A stretch of DNA of 64,000 nucleotides from Luteimonas sp. 9C (GTDB lineage Bacteria > Pseudomonadota > Gammaproteobacteria > Xanthomonadales > Xanthomonadaceae): assembly GCF_902506295.1 (NCBI RefSeq), contig NZ_LR733312.1:2060089-2124088 (forward strand), written 5' to 3'. The notes below the pieces were generated by a model, which had not been told where the DNA came from, did not search any database, and saw nothing but the letters and a program-made list of their open reading frames with translations. The position numbers were made by a program, and so were the translations under genes. This document shows, in pieces, positions 36,455 through 45,649 of this stretch. How positions within the stretch are numbered: position 1 is the first letter of the stretch; every line of letters starts with the position of its first letter.

Positions 36455-38632
36455 TCAGGCCGGCTGCAGATTGGCGTAGGCCAGCACCAGCCACTTGCTG
36501 CCGGCATCGTCGAAGTTGACCTGCACGCGCGCGTGCGCGCCATCGCCTTCGATGTCGGTCACGGTACCGGTGCCGAATTTCACGTGGCTCACGTTCTGTC
36601 CCAGCCGCACGCCGACCGAGGGCGCGAGGCTCGCGTGGCCGAGGTCACGCTGGCGCTGCGGGAACGCGGCACGCGCGGCCTGCGCCTTCGGGCGGACCTC
36701 GTGCAGCAGCGCCGGCGGAATCTCGCGCAGGAAGCGCGACGGCACCCCGAACATGTCCTGTCCGTGCAGGCGCCGCGCTTCGGCATAGGTCAGCACCAGC
36801 TTCTGCCGCGCGCGGGTGATGCCCACATAGGCCAGCCGGCGCTCCTCCTCGAGCCGCCCGCTCTCTTCGGCGGTGCGCGCGCTCGGGAACAGCCCTTCCT
36901 CCAGACCGACCAGGAACACCAGCGGGAACTCCAGACCCTTGGCGCTGTGCAGCGTCATCAGCTGCACGCCGTCCTCGCCGGCCTGGGCCTGGCTCTCGCC
37001 GGCTTCCAGCGAGGCGTAGGCGAGGAAGGCGACCATCTCGCTGAGCTGTGCGCTTTCCTCGTCGTCGCCGCGCACGAAGCGCGAGGCCACCGACACCAGT
37101 TCGTCGAGATTCTCGACGCGCGAATCCGCGCTGCCCTTCGATTCGTTGGCGTAATGCACGCGCAGGTTCGAGCGCGCCAGCACGTGGTCGATCTTGTCCT
37201 TGAGCGACAGCTCGGCCAGCTCGACGGACAACTGGTCGATCAGCTGCGCAAAGCCGGCCAGCGCATTGCGCGCACGCCCCGCGAGCACATTGCCGTGCGC
37301 GCTGCGGATCGCCGCCTCCCACAATGGAATGCCCTGCGCGCGCGCCTGCTGGCGCACTTCATCGAGCGTGCGCTCGCCGATGCCGCGCGGCGGCGTGTTG
37401 ACCGCACGTTCGAACGCCGCATCGTCGTCGCGGTTGGCGACCAGACGCAGATAGGCCAGCGTGTCCTTGATCTCGGCGCGTTCGAAGAAGCGCACGCCGC
37501 CGTAGACGCGATACGGCACCTGCTCGGCGACGAGCTGTTCTTCCATCGCGCGCGACTGCGCATTGCTGCGATAGAGGATCGCGATGTCGCCGTGCGAGCC
37601 GCCATCTCGAACCCACTGCAGCGCGCGCTCGACGACGTAGCGCGCTTCGTCGATCTCGTTGTAGGCGGAATACAGATCGATCGGATCGCCCTCGCCGCTG
37701 TCGGTCCACAGCTGCTTGCCGAGGCGTTCGGGGTTGTGCGCGATCACCGCGTTGGCGGCGCCGAGGATGTTGGCACTCGAGCGGTAATTCTGTTCGAGGC
37801 GGATGGTCTCCGCGCCCGGATAGTCGCGCAGGAAGCGCTGCACGTTCTCGACCTGCGCGCCACGCCAGCCGTAGATCGCCTGGTCGTCATCGCCGACGAT
37901 GAACACCTTGCCGGTGTCGCCGGCCAGCACACGCACGAAGGCGTACTGGATCGCGTTGGTGTCCTGGAATTCGTCGACCAGCAGGTGGCCGAAGCGCTGG
38001 CGGTAATGCGCGAGCAGCGCCGGCGTGTCGCGCAGCAGTTCGTGCGCGCGCAGCAGGATCTCGGCGAAGTCGACCAGCCCCGCGCGGTCGCAACGCTCCT
38101 GGTAGAGCGCATAGGCCTTGCGCATGACGTCCGACCACTCGTCGGCGCCGTCCTGGATGTGCTGCGGACGACGCCCCTCGTCCTTCTGGGCGTTGATCCA
38201 CCAGGCGATCTGCCGCGGCGGAAACCGCGCATCGTCGAGTTCGAGCTGCTGGACCACACGCTTGACCAGGCGCAGCTGGTCGTCGCTGTCGAGGATCTGG
38301 AAGCTCTCGGGCAGCTTCGCGTCCTGCCAGTGCAGACGCAGCAGCCGGTGCGCGAGGCCGTGGAAGGTGCCGATCCACATGCCGCGCGCGCCACTGCGCA
38401 GCTGCGCATCGACGCGGTGGCGCATCTCGGCGGCGGCCTTGTTGGTGAAGGTGACGGCGAAGATGCCGTGCGCGGGCACGCCGACGACCTCGTTCAGCCA
38501 TGCGATCCGGTGGGTGAGCACGCGGGTCTTGCCGCTGCCGGCGCCGGCCAGCACGAGGTAGTGGGCATCGGGCGCGGAAACCGCCTGGCGCTGTGCGGCG
38601 TTGAGGCCGTCGATCAGGTGTGACACATCCAT
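36455..38632 (-). CDS. uvrD: DNA helicase II
   Basis: Superfamily 1A 3'-5' DNA helicase in nucleotide-excision and mismatch repair, 725 residues. Motifs: Q region LNAAQRQAVSAP, Walker A AGAGSGKTRVLTHRI, Ia VTFTNKAAAEM, motif II LLVDEFQDTNAIQ, motif III GDDDQAIYGWRGA, IV LEQNYRSSANIL, V TLHSAKGLEFPLVFLVGLEE, VI RRLAYVGITRARQKL. The C-terminal Tudor-like domain binding RNA polymerase is present (GQNVSHVKFGTGTV). The sequence around ARSNLRVHYANE favours UvrD/PcrA over Rep. Confidence 0.96.
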   Translation of the reverse strand: MDVSHLIDGLNAAQRQAVSAPDAHYLVLAGAGSGKTRVLTHRIAWLNEVVGVPAHGIFAVTFTNKAAAEMRHRVDAQLRSGARGMWIGTFHGLAHRLLRLHWQDAKLPESFQILDSDDQLRLVKRVVQQLELDDARFPPRQIAWWINAQKDEGRRPQHIQDGADEWSDVMRKAYALYQERCDRAGLVDFAEILLRAHELLRDTPALLAHYRQRFGHLLVDEFQDTNAIQYAFVRVLAGDTGKVFIVGDDDQAIYGWRGAQVENVQRFLRDYPGAETIRLEQNYRSSANILGAANAVIAHNPERLGKQLWTDSGEGDPIDLYSAYNEIDEARYVVERALQWVRDGGSHGDIAILYRSNAQSRAMEEQLVAEQVPYRVYGGVRFFERAEIKDTLAYLRLVANRDDDAAFERAVNTPPRGIGERTLDEVRQQARAQGIPLWEAAIRSAHGNVLAGRARNALAGFAQLIDQLSVELAELSLKDKIDHVLARSNLRVHYANESKGSADSRVENLDELVSVASRFVRGDDEESAQLSEMVAFLAYASLEAGESQAQAGEDGVQLMTLHSAKGLEFPLVFLVGLEEGLFPSARTAEESGRLEEERRLAYVGITRARQKLVLTYAEARRLHGQDMFGVPSRFLREIPPALLHEVRPKAQAARAAFPQRQRDLGHASLAPSVGVRLGQNVSHVKFGTGTVTDIEGDGAHARVQVNFDDAGSKWLVLAYANLQPA

Positions 38633-38674
38633 CGCGGCATTCTACGCGGTCGCCGTCGCCGCTCCTGCGACGGA

Positions 38675-41600
38675 TCAGGCCGCGCCCGGCCCCTCCAGCC
38701 ACGCCAGCACGTCCTCGAACGGCGCCGGCCGCGCGAACAGGTACCCCTGCAGTTCCTCGCAGCCGTGCGTGGCCAGCCAGTGCCACTGCTGCTCCGTCTC
38801 CACGCCCTCGGCCGTGGTGCACAGGCCCAGGCGCTGGGCCATGCGGATGATCGCGTCGCAGATCGCCTCGTCGTCGGGATCGCGGCCGAGATCCTGCACG
38901 AAGGAGCGGTCCAGCTTCACCCGGTGCAGCGGCAGGCGCTTGAGATACGCGAGGCTGGAATAGCCGGTGCCGAAGTCGTCGATCGCGATGCAGACCCCGG
39001 CGTCGCGCAGCCTGGCCATGTCGCGGATCACGTGGTCGGGACTCGCCATGACCACGCTTTCGGTCAGCTCGAGCTCGAGGATGCCGTCCGGCAGCTGGAA
39101 CGCCTGCAGTACCGACAGCACGTCGTCGACCAGTCCCTGCTGGAACTGCGCGGCCGAGACGTTGACCGCGAGCCGCAGGTGTCCCCAGCCGTGCGCGGCG
39201 AGGATCTGGTGATGGCGCGCGGCTTCGCGCAGCACCCAGCGCCCGATCGGCACGATCAGTCCGCTGTCTTCGCAGATCCCGATGAACGCGTCCGGCGCCA
39301 GCAGGCCCCGCTCGGGATGGCGCCAGCGCAACAGCGCTTCCATGCCCACCGGTCGACGCTGCTGGTCGAACTGCAGCTGGAAGACGAGTGCGAACTGGTC
39401 GGCCTGCAACGCGTCGCGCAGCTGCGACACCAGGGCCAGGCGCTGGGTGGCCTGCAGGCCGAATTCCTCGCGGTAGGCCACGACGCAGTTCCGGCCCTGT
39501 TGCTTGGCCTGGTACATGGCCTGGTCCGCGTGGCGCAGCAACAGGGCGGGATCGTCGCCGTCCTCCGGGTGACGGCAGTAGCCGATGCTGGGGGTGATCT
39601 GCAGCGACGCGGCGCCGATCTCCATCGGCTGCGACAGTGCCGCGAAGACGCCTTCGGTCGCGCGCGCGATCGCGTCGCGGTCGGCGGCGTGCATCACGAT
39701 CACGAACTCGTCGCCGCCGAACCGGCCGACGGTGTCGCCCGGCCGCACTGCACCGAGCAGGCGCCGGCCGACGGTCCGCAGGACCTCGTCGCCGCTGGCG
39801 TGGCCGAGGCTGTCGTTGATCAGCTTGAAGTCGTCGAGATCGACGAAGACCAGCCCGACGCAGCCGTCGGCCGCATCCGCGCGGGAAACGGCGTCCGCGA
39901 GCCGCTCCATCACCAGCTCGCGGTTGGGCAGGCCGGTGAGTTCGTCGTGGGTGGCGCGGTGCGCGAGCGCTTCCTCCGCGCGGCGGCGTTCGGTGATGTT
40001 GTTGAGGATGCCGACGAAGTGCGTGAGCTCACCCTCCTGGTCGCGGACGGGCGCCATGCGCAGTTCGTTCCAGAACGGCGTGCCGTCGCGCCGGTAGTTG
40101 CGGAGTTGCACGCGGACCTCGCGGGCCTGCGTGATCGCGTCGCGGATCGCCACGCGAGCGGGCTGGTCGCGTTCCTCGCCCTGCAGGAACCGGCAGTTGC
40201 GGCCGACGGTCTCGTCGGCCGCGTAGCCGGTGATACGCGAGAACGCGGGATTGACGTAGACGACCGGCTGGTCGGGCGCGCGCGCGTCCGCGATCAGGAT
40301 GCCGTTTTCGGTCGCCTCCACCGCGCGCCGCAACAGCCGCAGGTCCGCCTCGTCACGCCGGCGGCGGGTGACGTCGAGCATGCCGCCGACCGCGCGCACC
40401 GCCACGCCGTCCGCATCGCGGAGAATCATGCCGCGGTCCTCGACCCAGGCGTAGTCGCCCTCGGCACGCCGCAGCCGGTACTGCGCACGCCATTCCGTGG
40501 CACCGTCCGCCACCGCGGCGTCGAGCTCGCCCGCCACGCGCGCCTCGTCGTCGGGATGCAGCAGCGCCGACCACTGGTCGATCGTCGCCGCATGCACGCG
40601 CCAGTCCCAGCCGTACTGCGTGGTGAAGCCCTCGTTCCACCACAGGCTGCCGGTGGTCAGGTCCCAGTCCCAGATCGCGTCGCTGGTGGCGCGCGCCACC
40701 ATCTGGAAACGCGCTTCGGTGCGGGCGCGCTCGGCCTCCGCGCGTTCGCCGTCGCTGATGTCCACGATCAGGACCAGGCGTGCCGGACGCCCGAGGAAAT
40801 ACAGGCTGCTCGCGTACATCATCGCGGCGAACGTGCTGCCGTCGCGGCGCCGGTGACGGAAGCGGCGCCCCACGTGCGGCGCGGGCGCGCGGGCGATCTC
40901 GCCGCGGATCCCGTCGCCGTCCATGCCGACGGCGATCGCGTCGGCGGCCAGCTGGAGAAACGCCTCGCGGGTGTATCCGTATTCGGCGATGGCCGCATCG
41001 TTGACGGCGAGCACGCGCAGCGAATCGCGGTCGTAGACGAACGCGGGCAACGGGTGCAGTTCGTAGAGGTACTGGTACTGCGCCTCGGCATCGCGCATGC
41101 GCGCGGTCAGGTCGGTGATCGTGCCTTCGGAGCGCGCGATGTCGGCGCTCAGGGCCTGTTCCCGGCGCCCGCCGACCACCAGCATCCGCACGCCGAAGAG
41201 CCAAGCCAGGAGGAGGAGGAATGCACCGGTCGCCAGCGCGGACACGAACGCCCACCAGCCGGCGAGCAGATCGTCGCGCCCGACCCCGACCGTGGCGATC
41301 AGGGGGTAGTGCGGAAGCGCGTGGAATCCGGTCAGGCGCCGCGTGCGGTCGAGATCGCTGCGTGCGTCCAGCAGCCCGGCGTCGGCGACGCGCAGGCCCT
41401 CGGTGAACAGCGCCGACTGCCCGATGTCCGTGCCCGCATAGCGGTCCAGCGCGTCGGCGCGGGTGATGACGCGTCCGTCGCGATGGACGAAGCTCGCCGT
41501 CCCGTTCCGGCCCAGGTCGAGTTCGCGCAGCAGCGCGTGCAGCGATTCCACCCGGAGGTGGCCGACCAGCCAGCGCGGCGGCGCATCCGGCGCGCCGGGC

Positions 41601-42085
41601 AGCGCGAGGGCGAGCGGCAGCACCCAGCCGTCGCGATCGGACGCCGGCTGCGGGCTGCCGGCCTGCAGCCGCACGCCGGCCTGCCCCGTGGCGGTGGCGA
41701 ACGCCGGACGCGTATCCACGAGGGCGAGATCCTGCAGCTCCGCGTGCCGCGACAGCACCCCGCGGACGGCTTCGTCGGTGAGCGTCTCCGCGGCGTCCGG
41801 GGCGCGCTGCCGGATCGCGACCAGATCCGCGCCGATCCCGGTGAAGGCGCGCTCCAGGTTCGCCAGGCTCAGTTCCAGATTGCGGGCCAGGCCGGCGGAC
41901 ATCTCGCGCACGTAGCGCTCGCCCGCGTCCTGCCGCACGCGCAGGTCGTTCCAGGCGACCACCGCGGCCGCGGCGCAGACGCTGGCGACGAGCAGGCCGC
42001 CGACGAGCAGTGCGCGATTGCGTCGACGGCGCGCGCGCGCGCCAAACGACCGGTCCTGTCTGTCCTTCCTATGATCGCGCTGCAT
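38675..42085 (-). CDS. Membrane sensor with PAS, PAS, LOV, GGDEF and EAL domains
   Basis: Cyclic-di-GMP metabolising protein of 1136 residues. Order: transmembrane helix (about 26-45), an extracytoplasmic sensor region similar to Cache/dCACHE (about 50-275), second helix (278-300), PAS (335-445), PAS with PAC (455-575), a LOV-type PAS (583-700), GGDEF (712-870) with intact FGGDEFVIV, and EAL (885-1130) with MEALLRW and IDDFGTGYSS. Both catalytic signatures look active. The LOV core has GRNCRFLQG with the flavin-adduct Cys at 631, plus the FMN-binding Asn residues in NYRRDGTPFWN; the usual Gln in the last strand is Leu (FVGILNNIT, about 694). I use ATG 42085; a GTG precedes it by one codon. 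Confidence 0.93.
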   Translation of the reverse strand: MQRDHRKDRQDRSFGARARRRRNRALLVGGLLVASVCAAAAVVAWNDLRVRQDAGERYVREMSAGLARNLELSLANLERAFTGIGADLVAIRQRAPDAAETLTDEAVRGVLSRHAELQDLALVDTRPAFATATGQAGVRLQAGSPQPASDRDGWVLPLALALPGAPDAPPRWLVGHLRVESLHALLRELDLGRNGTASFVHRDGRVITRADALDRYAGTDIGQSALFTEGLRVADAGLLDARSDLDRTRRLTGFHALPHYPLIATVGVGRDDLLAGWWAFVSALATGAFLLLLAWLFGVRMLVVGGRREQALSADIARSEGTITDLTARMRDAEAQYQYLYELHPLPAFVYDRDSLRVLAVNDAAIAEYGYTREAFLQLAADAIAVGMDGDGIRGEIARAPAPHVGRRFRHRRRDGSTFAAMMYASSLYFLGRPARLVLIVDISDGERAEAERARTEARFQMVARATSDAIWDWDLTTGSLWWNEGFTTQYGWDWRVHAATIDQWSALLHPDDEARVAGELDAAVADGATEWRAQYRLRRAEGDYAWVEDRGMILRDADGVAVRAVGGMLDVTRRRRDEADLRLLRRAVEATENGILIADARAPDQPVVYVNPAFSRITGYAADETVGRNCRFLQGEERDQPARVAIRDAITQAREVRVQLRNYRRDGTPFWNELRMAPVRDQEGELTHFVGILNNITERRRAEEALAHRATHDELTGLPNRELVMERLADAVSRADAADGCVGLVFVDLDDFKLINDSLGHASGDEVLRTVGRRLLGAVRPGDTVGRFGGDEFVIVMHAADRDAIARATEGVFAALSQPMEIGAASLQITPSIGYCRHPEDGDDPALLLRHADQAMYQAKQQGRNCVVAYREEFGLQATQRLALVSQLRDALQADQFALVFQLQFDQQRRPVGMEALLRWRHPERGLLAPDAFIGICEDSGLIVPIGRWVLREAARHHQILAAHGWGHLRLAVNVSAAQFQQGLVDDVLSVLQAFQLPDGILELELTESVVMASPDHVIRDMARLRDAGVCIAIDDFGTGYSSLAYLKRLPLHRVKLDRSFVQDLGRDPDDEAICDAIIRMAQRLGLCTTAEGVETEQQWHWLATHGCEELQGYLFARPAPFEDVLAWLEGPGAA

Positions 42086-42153
42086 CACCGGCCCGACTCA
42101 CCCCTGTCACGGCATCATCGATGCTGCCACAGATGGCCGGCGTGACGCCCGGT

Positions 42154-42804
42154 TCAGTGCGCGGCGTGCTCGCGCTTGGTGGTGCTGTTGGTCATCAGGC
42201 GGTCGGTGTAGGCGATGCCGATCGCGGACAGGATGAAGCCGCCGTGGATGATCGTCTGCCACATCACGCCCGCCTGGGTGACCTTGGTACAGGCCGGCGC
42301 CGCCAGTGACAGCCCCGCGGCGAGCGCCTGCGCATGCGCGGTGGCGGCGGTGATGAAATCGGCCGAGCCGCAGACCGGCAGCCCCACCTCGCCGGCGGCG
42401 ATGAAGGTCTTGAGCAGATGGATCGACGAGATGCCGATGATCGCCATCGCCAGCTTGACCTTGAGCACGCTCGCGTTGACGTGGCTCAGCCATTCCGGCT
42501 GGTCGGGATGGCCCTGCAGGCCGAGGCGCGACACGAACGTCTCGTAGCCGCCGACGATCACCATCACCAGCAGATTGGAGATCATGACTACGTCGATCAG
42601 GCCCAGGACCAGCAGCATGATGCCCTGCTCGGTCAGGCTGTTGGCGTCGGTCACCAGATGGGTCAGTTCCTTGAGGAACAGGAATACGTAGACGCACTGG
42701 GCGACGATCAGGCCCAGGTACAGCGGCAGCTGCAGCCAGCGTGAGCCGAAGATGATGTAGGTGAGCGGCGTCATGCGCGTCGGCGCGGCGGGCTGGATCG
42801 ACAT
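42154..42804 (-). CDS. TIGR00645 / UPF0114 family membrane protein (YqhA-like)
   Basis: Integral membrane protein of 216 residues with about four hydrophobic helices. Family hallmarks: SRWLQLPLYLGLIVAQCVYV, LIDVVMISNLLVMVIVGGYE and the AIIGISSIHLLKTF segment, with a C-terminal GIAYTDRLM. E. coli YqhA is about 165 residues; here an insert of about 40 residues (GLPVCGSADFITAATAHAQA, then a second Cys-containing part) lies before the last helix, placing two Cys in a probable loop. Function unknown. Start ATG at 42804; an internal ATG at 42774 would remove only ten residues. Confidence 0.9.
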   Translation of the reverse strand: MSIQPAAPTRMTPLTYIIFGSRWLQLPLYLGLIVAQCVYVFLFLKELTHLVTDANSLTEQGIMLLVLGLIDVVMISNLLVMVIVGGYETFVSRLGLQGHPDQPEWLSHVNASVLKVKLAMAIIGISSIHLLKTFIAAGEVGLPVCGSADFITAATAHAQALAAGLSLAAPACTKVTQAGVMWQTIIHGGFILSAIGIAYTDRLMTNSTTKREHAAH

Positions 42805-43169
42805 GGGGGACTAGGGCCGGAAAGCGGTGCGCGGAGCGTAGCGACCGGCCATGACTTTGCCAATCGCGCACAGGCGTCCAGCGGGCGCCGCATTCACGCC
42901 ACAGGCCCTATGGACGCGCACCGGATGCTGCGCTGCAGCGCAATTCTGCAGATGGCGCGACGATGGCCGCGTCCGGGCGGGCCATGCACCAGACCGCGGC
43001 GCCTTCGAATTGACAGCGTTGTCAGCCACTCGGTACAACCCAGTCCGCGGTGCCGTCCGGTGTCGCGTCCGGATCTGGGAGGGTCAGGGATGTCGTCGAC
43101 GCGCCTGGCGCGAACGGCGGACGCGGCAGGTGCCGCGCCGCCCGCTCACCGGTGGACTGCCGTGCGCAC
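42805..43169. other. 365-nt intergenic stretch with an orphan operator/promoter
   Basis: No supported gene. It contains the 14-bp operator TGACAGCGTTGTCA (43011-43024), the reverse complement of the sites before the TonB receptor and the GH3 gene. On the plus strand TTGACA (43010-43015), an 18-nt spacer and TACAAC (43034-43039) form a promoter-like pair overlapping it. Further on, a GGGAGGG Shine-Dalgarno-like run precedes an ATG at 43090. That ATG opens only a 67-codon frame running antisense into the GH92 gene, with no recognisable product. The layout resembles the leader of the TonB receptor at 51876-51986. Confidence 0.55.
43011..43024 (+). promoter_or_regulatory. LacI-type operator, orphan copy
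   Basis: TGACAGCGTTGTCA, exactly the reverse complement of the 14-mers at 51877 and 61094. One mismatch from a perfect palindrome. It overlaps the -35 box of a rightward promoter candidate with no gene downstream on that strand. Confidence 0.65.
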
Positions 43170-45536
43170 TCAGCGCGCGGCGGCGGCCGGTGTCATCGAG
43201 TACGGCGCCTCGGCGTCCAGGCCCGGCCATGTCCGCGACGGCGTGGCCTGCATCGTGAAGCGCAGTTCGCCGCCGGCGAGGATCTCGGCGTGACGCAGGA
43301 AGGCGCGGTCCAGCGGTTTGCCGTTGAGCGTGGCGCTGCCGATGTAGCCGTGGCCCTGATCGAGCCCGTCGGCGATGACGGTGAACTGCTTGCCGTTCTG
43401 CAGCCGCAGCGTGGCCCGCGGCAGGAACGGCCGGCCGATCACGTACTCGCCGCTGCCCGGCGCGACCGGGTAGAACCCGAGCGCGGTGAACAGATACCAG
43501 GCCGACATCTGGCCCAGATCGTCGTTGCCGGCGAGGCCATCGGGCCCGTCGGCGTACTGCGTCTCCATGATCGTCTTCAGCCGCGCCTGCGTGCGCCAGG
43601 GCTGGCCGGCGTAGGCATAGAGATACGCGACGTGGTGGCTGGGTTCGTTGCCGTGGGCGTACCAGCCGATCAGGCCGGTGATGTCCTCCATGTGCTCGAA
43701 GACCGACGGGTCGACCTCGGCCTCGAAGGCCTGATCGAGCTTGCCCAGCAGCGCGTCGGCGCCGCCGTGGGCGGCGGCCAGGCCGGCGACGTCGTGCGGC
43801 ACGTACCACGAGTACTGCCAGGCGTTGCCCTCGGTGTAGTCGGTGCCGTAGCCGCTGGCGGTCGGATCGAACGGCGTGCGGAAACTGCCGTCGCGGTTCT
43901 TCGCGCGCATGAAACCGGTGCCCGGATCGAAGGCGTTGCGCCAGTTCGCGGCCCGCGTGTCGAACCGCTGCGCGATGTCGGCGCGGCCCATCGCCTGCGC
44001 CATGCGCGCGATCGTCCAGTCGCCGTAGGCGTATTCGAGCGTCTTCGACGCCGCCTCGCCTTCCTCGTCGATCGGCACCCAGCCCAGTTCCATGTACTCG
44101 CGCAGCCCGTCGTAGGGGCCGTAGGACGCACTGGCGACCATCGCGTCGAGCGCGGCCTCGGCATCGAAGCCGCGAATGCCCTTGAGGTAGGCGTCCGCGA
44201 TCACCGGCACGGCGTGGTAACCGATCATCGTCCACGTCTCCTGCCCGTGGAACGACCACACCGGCAGGATCCCGTAGGGACTGCGCTGCCGGTGCGCGAG
44301 CAGCGAGTCGACGAAGTCGGCGTTGCGACTCGAAGGCTGCACGAGCGTCAGCAGCGGATGCAGCGCGCGATAGGTGTCCCACAGCGAGAACGTCGAGTAG
44401 TGGGCGAAGCCCTCGGCCGTGTGCACGGCCTGGTCCGGCCCGCGGTAGCGACCGTCGACATCCATGAAGAGCGTGGGGCCGAGCAGCGTGTGGTACAGCG
44501 CGGTGTAGGCGCTGCGGCGGTCCGGCTCGGGCGCGTCGATGTCGAGCACCGACAACGCCTCGGTCCATTCGGCCTTGGCTGCGCTGCGCACGCGGTCGAA
44601 ATCGAAGTCCGGCACCTCGGCGTCGAGATTGGCGATCGCGCCGGCCTCGTCGACCGGGGAGATCGCGACCTTGACCACGAGCGGCGCATCGAGCTTGCCG
44701 AAGTCGAAGGTGCCGACGAGTTGCCGGCCTTCGATCTGCGCGCGTTCGCCCGGGCTGCGGTCGCCAGGCGGCGCGAAGCCCTTGTAGGCGATGTCGGTCT
44801 CGGTGTTGTGGAAGGCGTGTCCGGTCAGCGGGCGCGAGAAGCGCATCGCGAAGTACAGCTGCCGGCCCGGCGCCCAGCCGCGGGTCTCGCGAAAACCCGT
44901 GATCGTGCCGTCGGGCATGCGCCGCAGCCGCGACCACAGGATCTTGCCGGGGTAGTCGTACATCGACGTGCGCAGGTCGAGCAGCACGCGCGCATCGGCG
45001 CCCTCGGGAAAGGTGTAGCGGTGCACGCCGGCGCGCGCGCTCGCGGTGAGTTCGGCGCGCACCTTCGAATCGTCGAGGGTGACGGCGTAGTAGCCGGGCC
45101 GGGCGATCTCGTCGTCGTGGCGGAAGCGCGAGGCGTAACCGCTGCCGGGCACCTCGGGATCACCGCGCTCGAGCTGCTCGGGGCCGGTAACCGGCATCAG
45201 CAGCACGTCGCCGAGATCGGAATGGCCGGTGCCGGAGAAATGCGTGTGCGAAAAGCCGACAATGCTGCTGTCGTCGTAGCGGTAGCCGGCCGCCCAGTCG
45301 TAGGCCTGCGCGCGCGGCTGGATGCGCGTGTCGGGGCTCAGCTGGACCATGCCGAAGGGCACCGTCGCGCCGGGGTAGGTGTGGCCCTCGCCGCCGGTGC
45401 CGATGAAAGGATCCACCGAGGCATAGGCGCTCTCCCCCACATCGACCTCGCGCGCCTCGGCCGACGCCGTGCCCGTACCCAGCAGCGCGCCCATCGCGAA
45501 CACCGCCCGCGCCATCGCCGTCCCCAGCTTCGCCAT
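43170..45536 (-). CDS. GH92 family alpha-mannosidase, periplasmic
   Basis: Calcium-dependent exo-alpha-mannosidase family, removing alpha-linked mannose from N-glycans or yeast mannan. 788 residues. Signal peptide about 1-27 (AVFAMGALLGTGTASAEA). GH92 signatures throughout: VDPFIGTGGEGHTYPGATVP, FGMVQLSPDT, FSHTHFSGTG, EGNAWQYSWYVPHD, HGNEPSHHVAYLYAYAG, and GNDDLGQMSAWYLFTALGFY, which includes the catalytic acid region. I use ATG 45536 with AGGA about 7 nt upstream (a GTG precedes it by one codon). It is divergent from the lacI operon across a 135-nt region with two operators. Linkage specificity (1,2, 1,3 or 1,6) cannot be read. Confidence 0.95.
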   Translation of the reverse strand: MAKLGTAMARAVFAMGALLGTGTASAEAREVDVGESAYASVDPFIGTGGEGHTYPGATVPFGMVQLSPDTRIQPRAQAYDWAAGYRYDDSSIVGFSHTHFSGTGHSDLGDVLLMPVTGPEQLERGDPEVPGSGYASRFRHDDEIARPGYYAVTLDDSKVRAELTASARAGVHRYTFPEGADARVLLDLRTSMYDYPGKILWSRLRRMPDGTITGFRETRGWAPGRQLYFAMRFSRPLTGHAFHNTETDIAYKGFAPPGDRSPGERAQIEGRQLVGTFDFGKLDAPLVVKVAISPVDEAGAIANLDAEVPDFDFDRVRSAAKAEWTEALSVLDIDAPEPDRRSAYTALYHTLLGPTLFMDVDGRYRGPDQAVHTAEGFAHYSTFSLWDTYRALHPLLTLVQPSSRNADFVDSLLAHRQRSPYGILPVWSFHGQETWTMIGYHAVPVIADAYLKGIRGFDAEAALDAMVASASYGPYDGLREYMELGWVPIDEEGEAASKTLEYAYGDWTIARMAQAMGRADIAQRFDTRAANWRNAFDPGTGFMRAKNRDGSFRTPFDPTASGYGTDYTEGNAWQYSWYVPHDVAGLAAAHGGADALLGKLDQAFEAEVDPSVFEHMEDITGLIGWYAHGNEPSHHVAYLYAYAGQPWRTQARLKTIMETQYADGPDGLAGNDDLGQMSAWYLFTALGFYPVAPGSGEYVIGRPFLPRATLRLQNGKQFTVIADGLDQGHGYIGSATLNGKPLDRAFLRHAEILAGGELRFTMQATPSRTWPGLDAEAPYSMTPAAAAR

Positions 45537-45546
45537 CACATCCTCG

Positions 45547-45562
45547 ATTGGACCGGTTCAAT
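45547..45562 (-). promoter_or_regulatory. AACCGGTT-type LacI operator before the GH92 gene
   Basis: On the minus strand ATTGAACCGGTCCAAT, a 16-bp inverted repeat with one mismatch, ending 10 nt before the GH92 start and abutting its Shine-Dalgarno. It shares the GAACCGG core with the site at 45650. Confidence 0.65.
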
Positions 45563-45649
45563 TGCCGCGACGCTAGCACCCGCGCGCTGGTCCTGCATGT
45601 TGCGCCGCAGGATGCCGTGGGCGGCCGCACTGGTCACCATGCGCGCGTC

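Noticed and set aside
42910-43169. tRNA, riboswitch or CRISPR in the largest gaps
   Set aside because: No cloverleaf, no conserved riboswitch core and no regularly spaced direct repeats were seen in any intergenic region, including this one and 29029-29386.
43090-43293. 67-codon plus-strand frame after the orphan operator
   Set aside because: Good Shine-Dalgarno-like run, but composition is Arg/Ala-rich with no motif and most of it is antisense to the GH92 3' end. Kept only as context for the orphan promoter.
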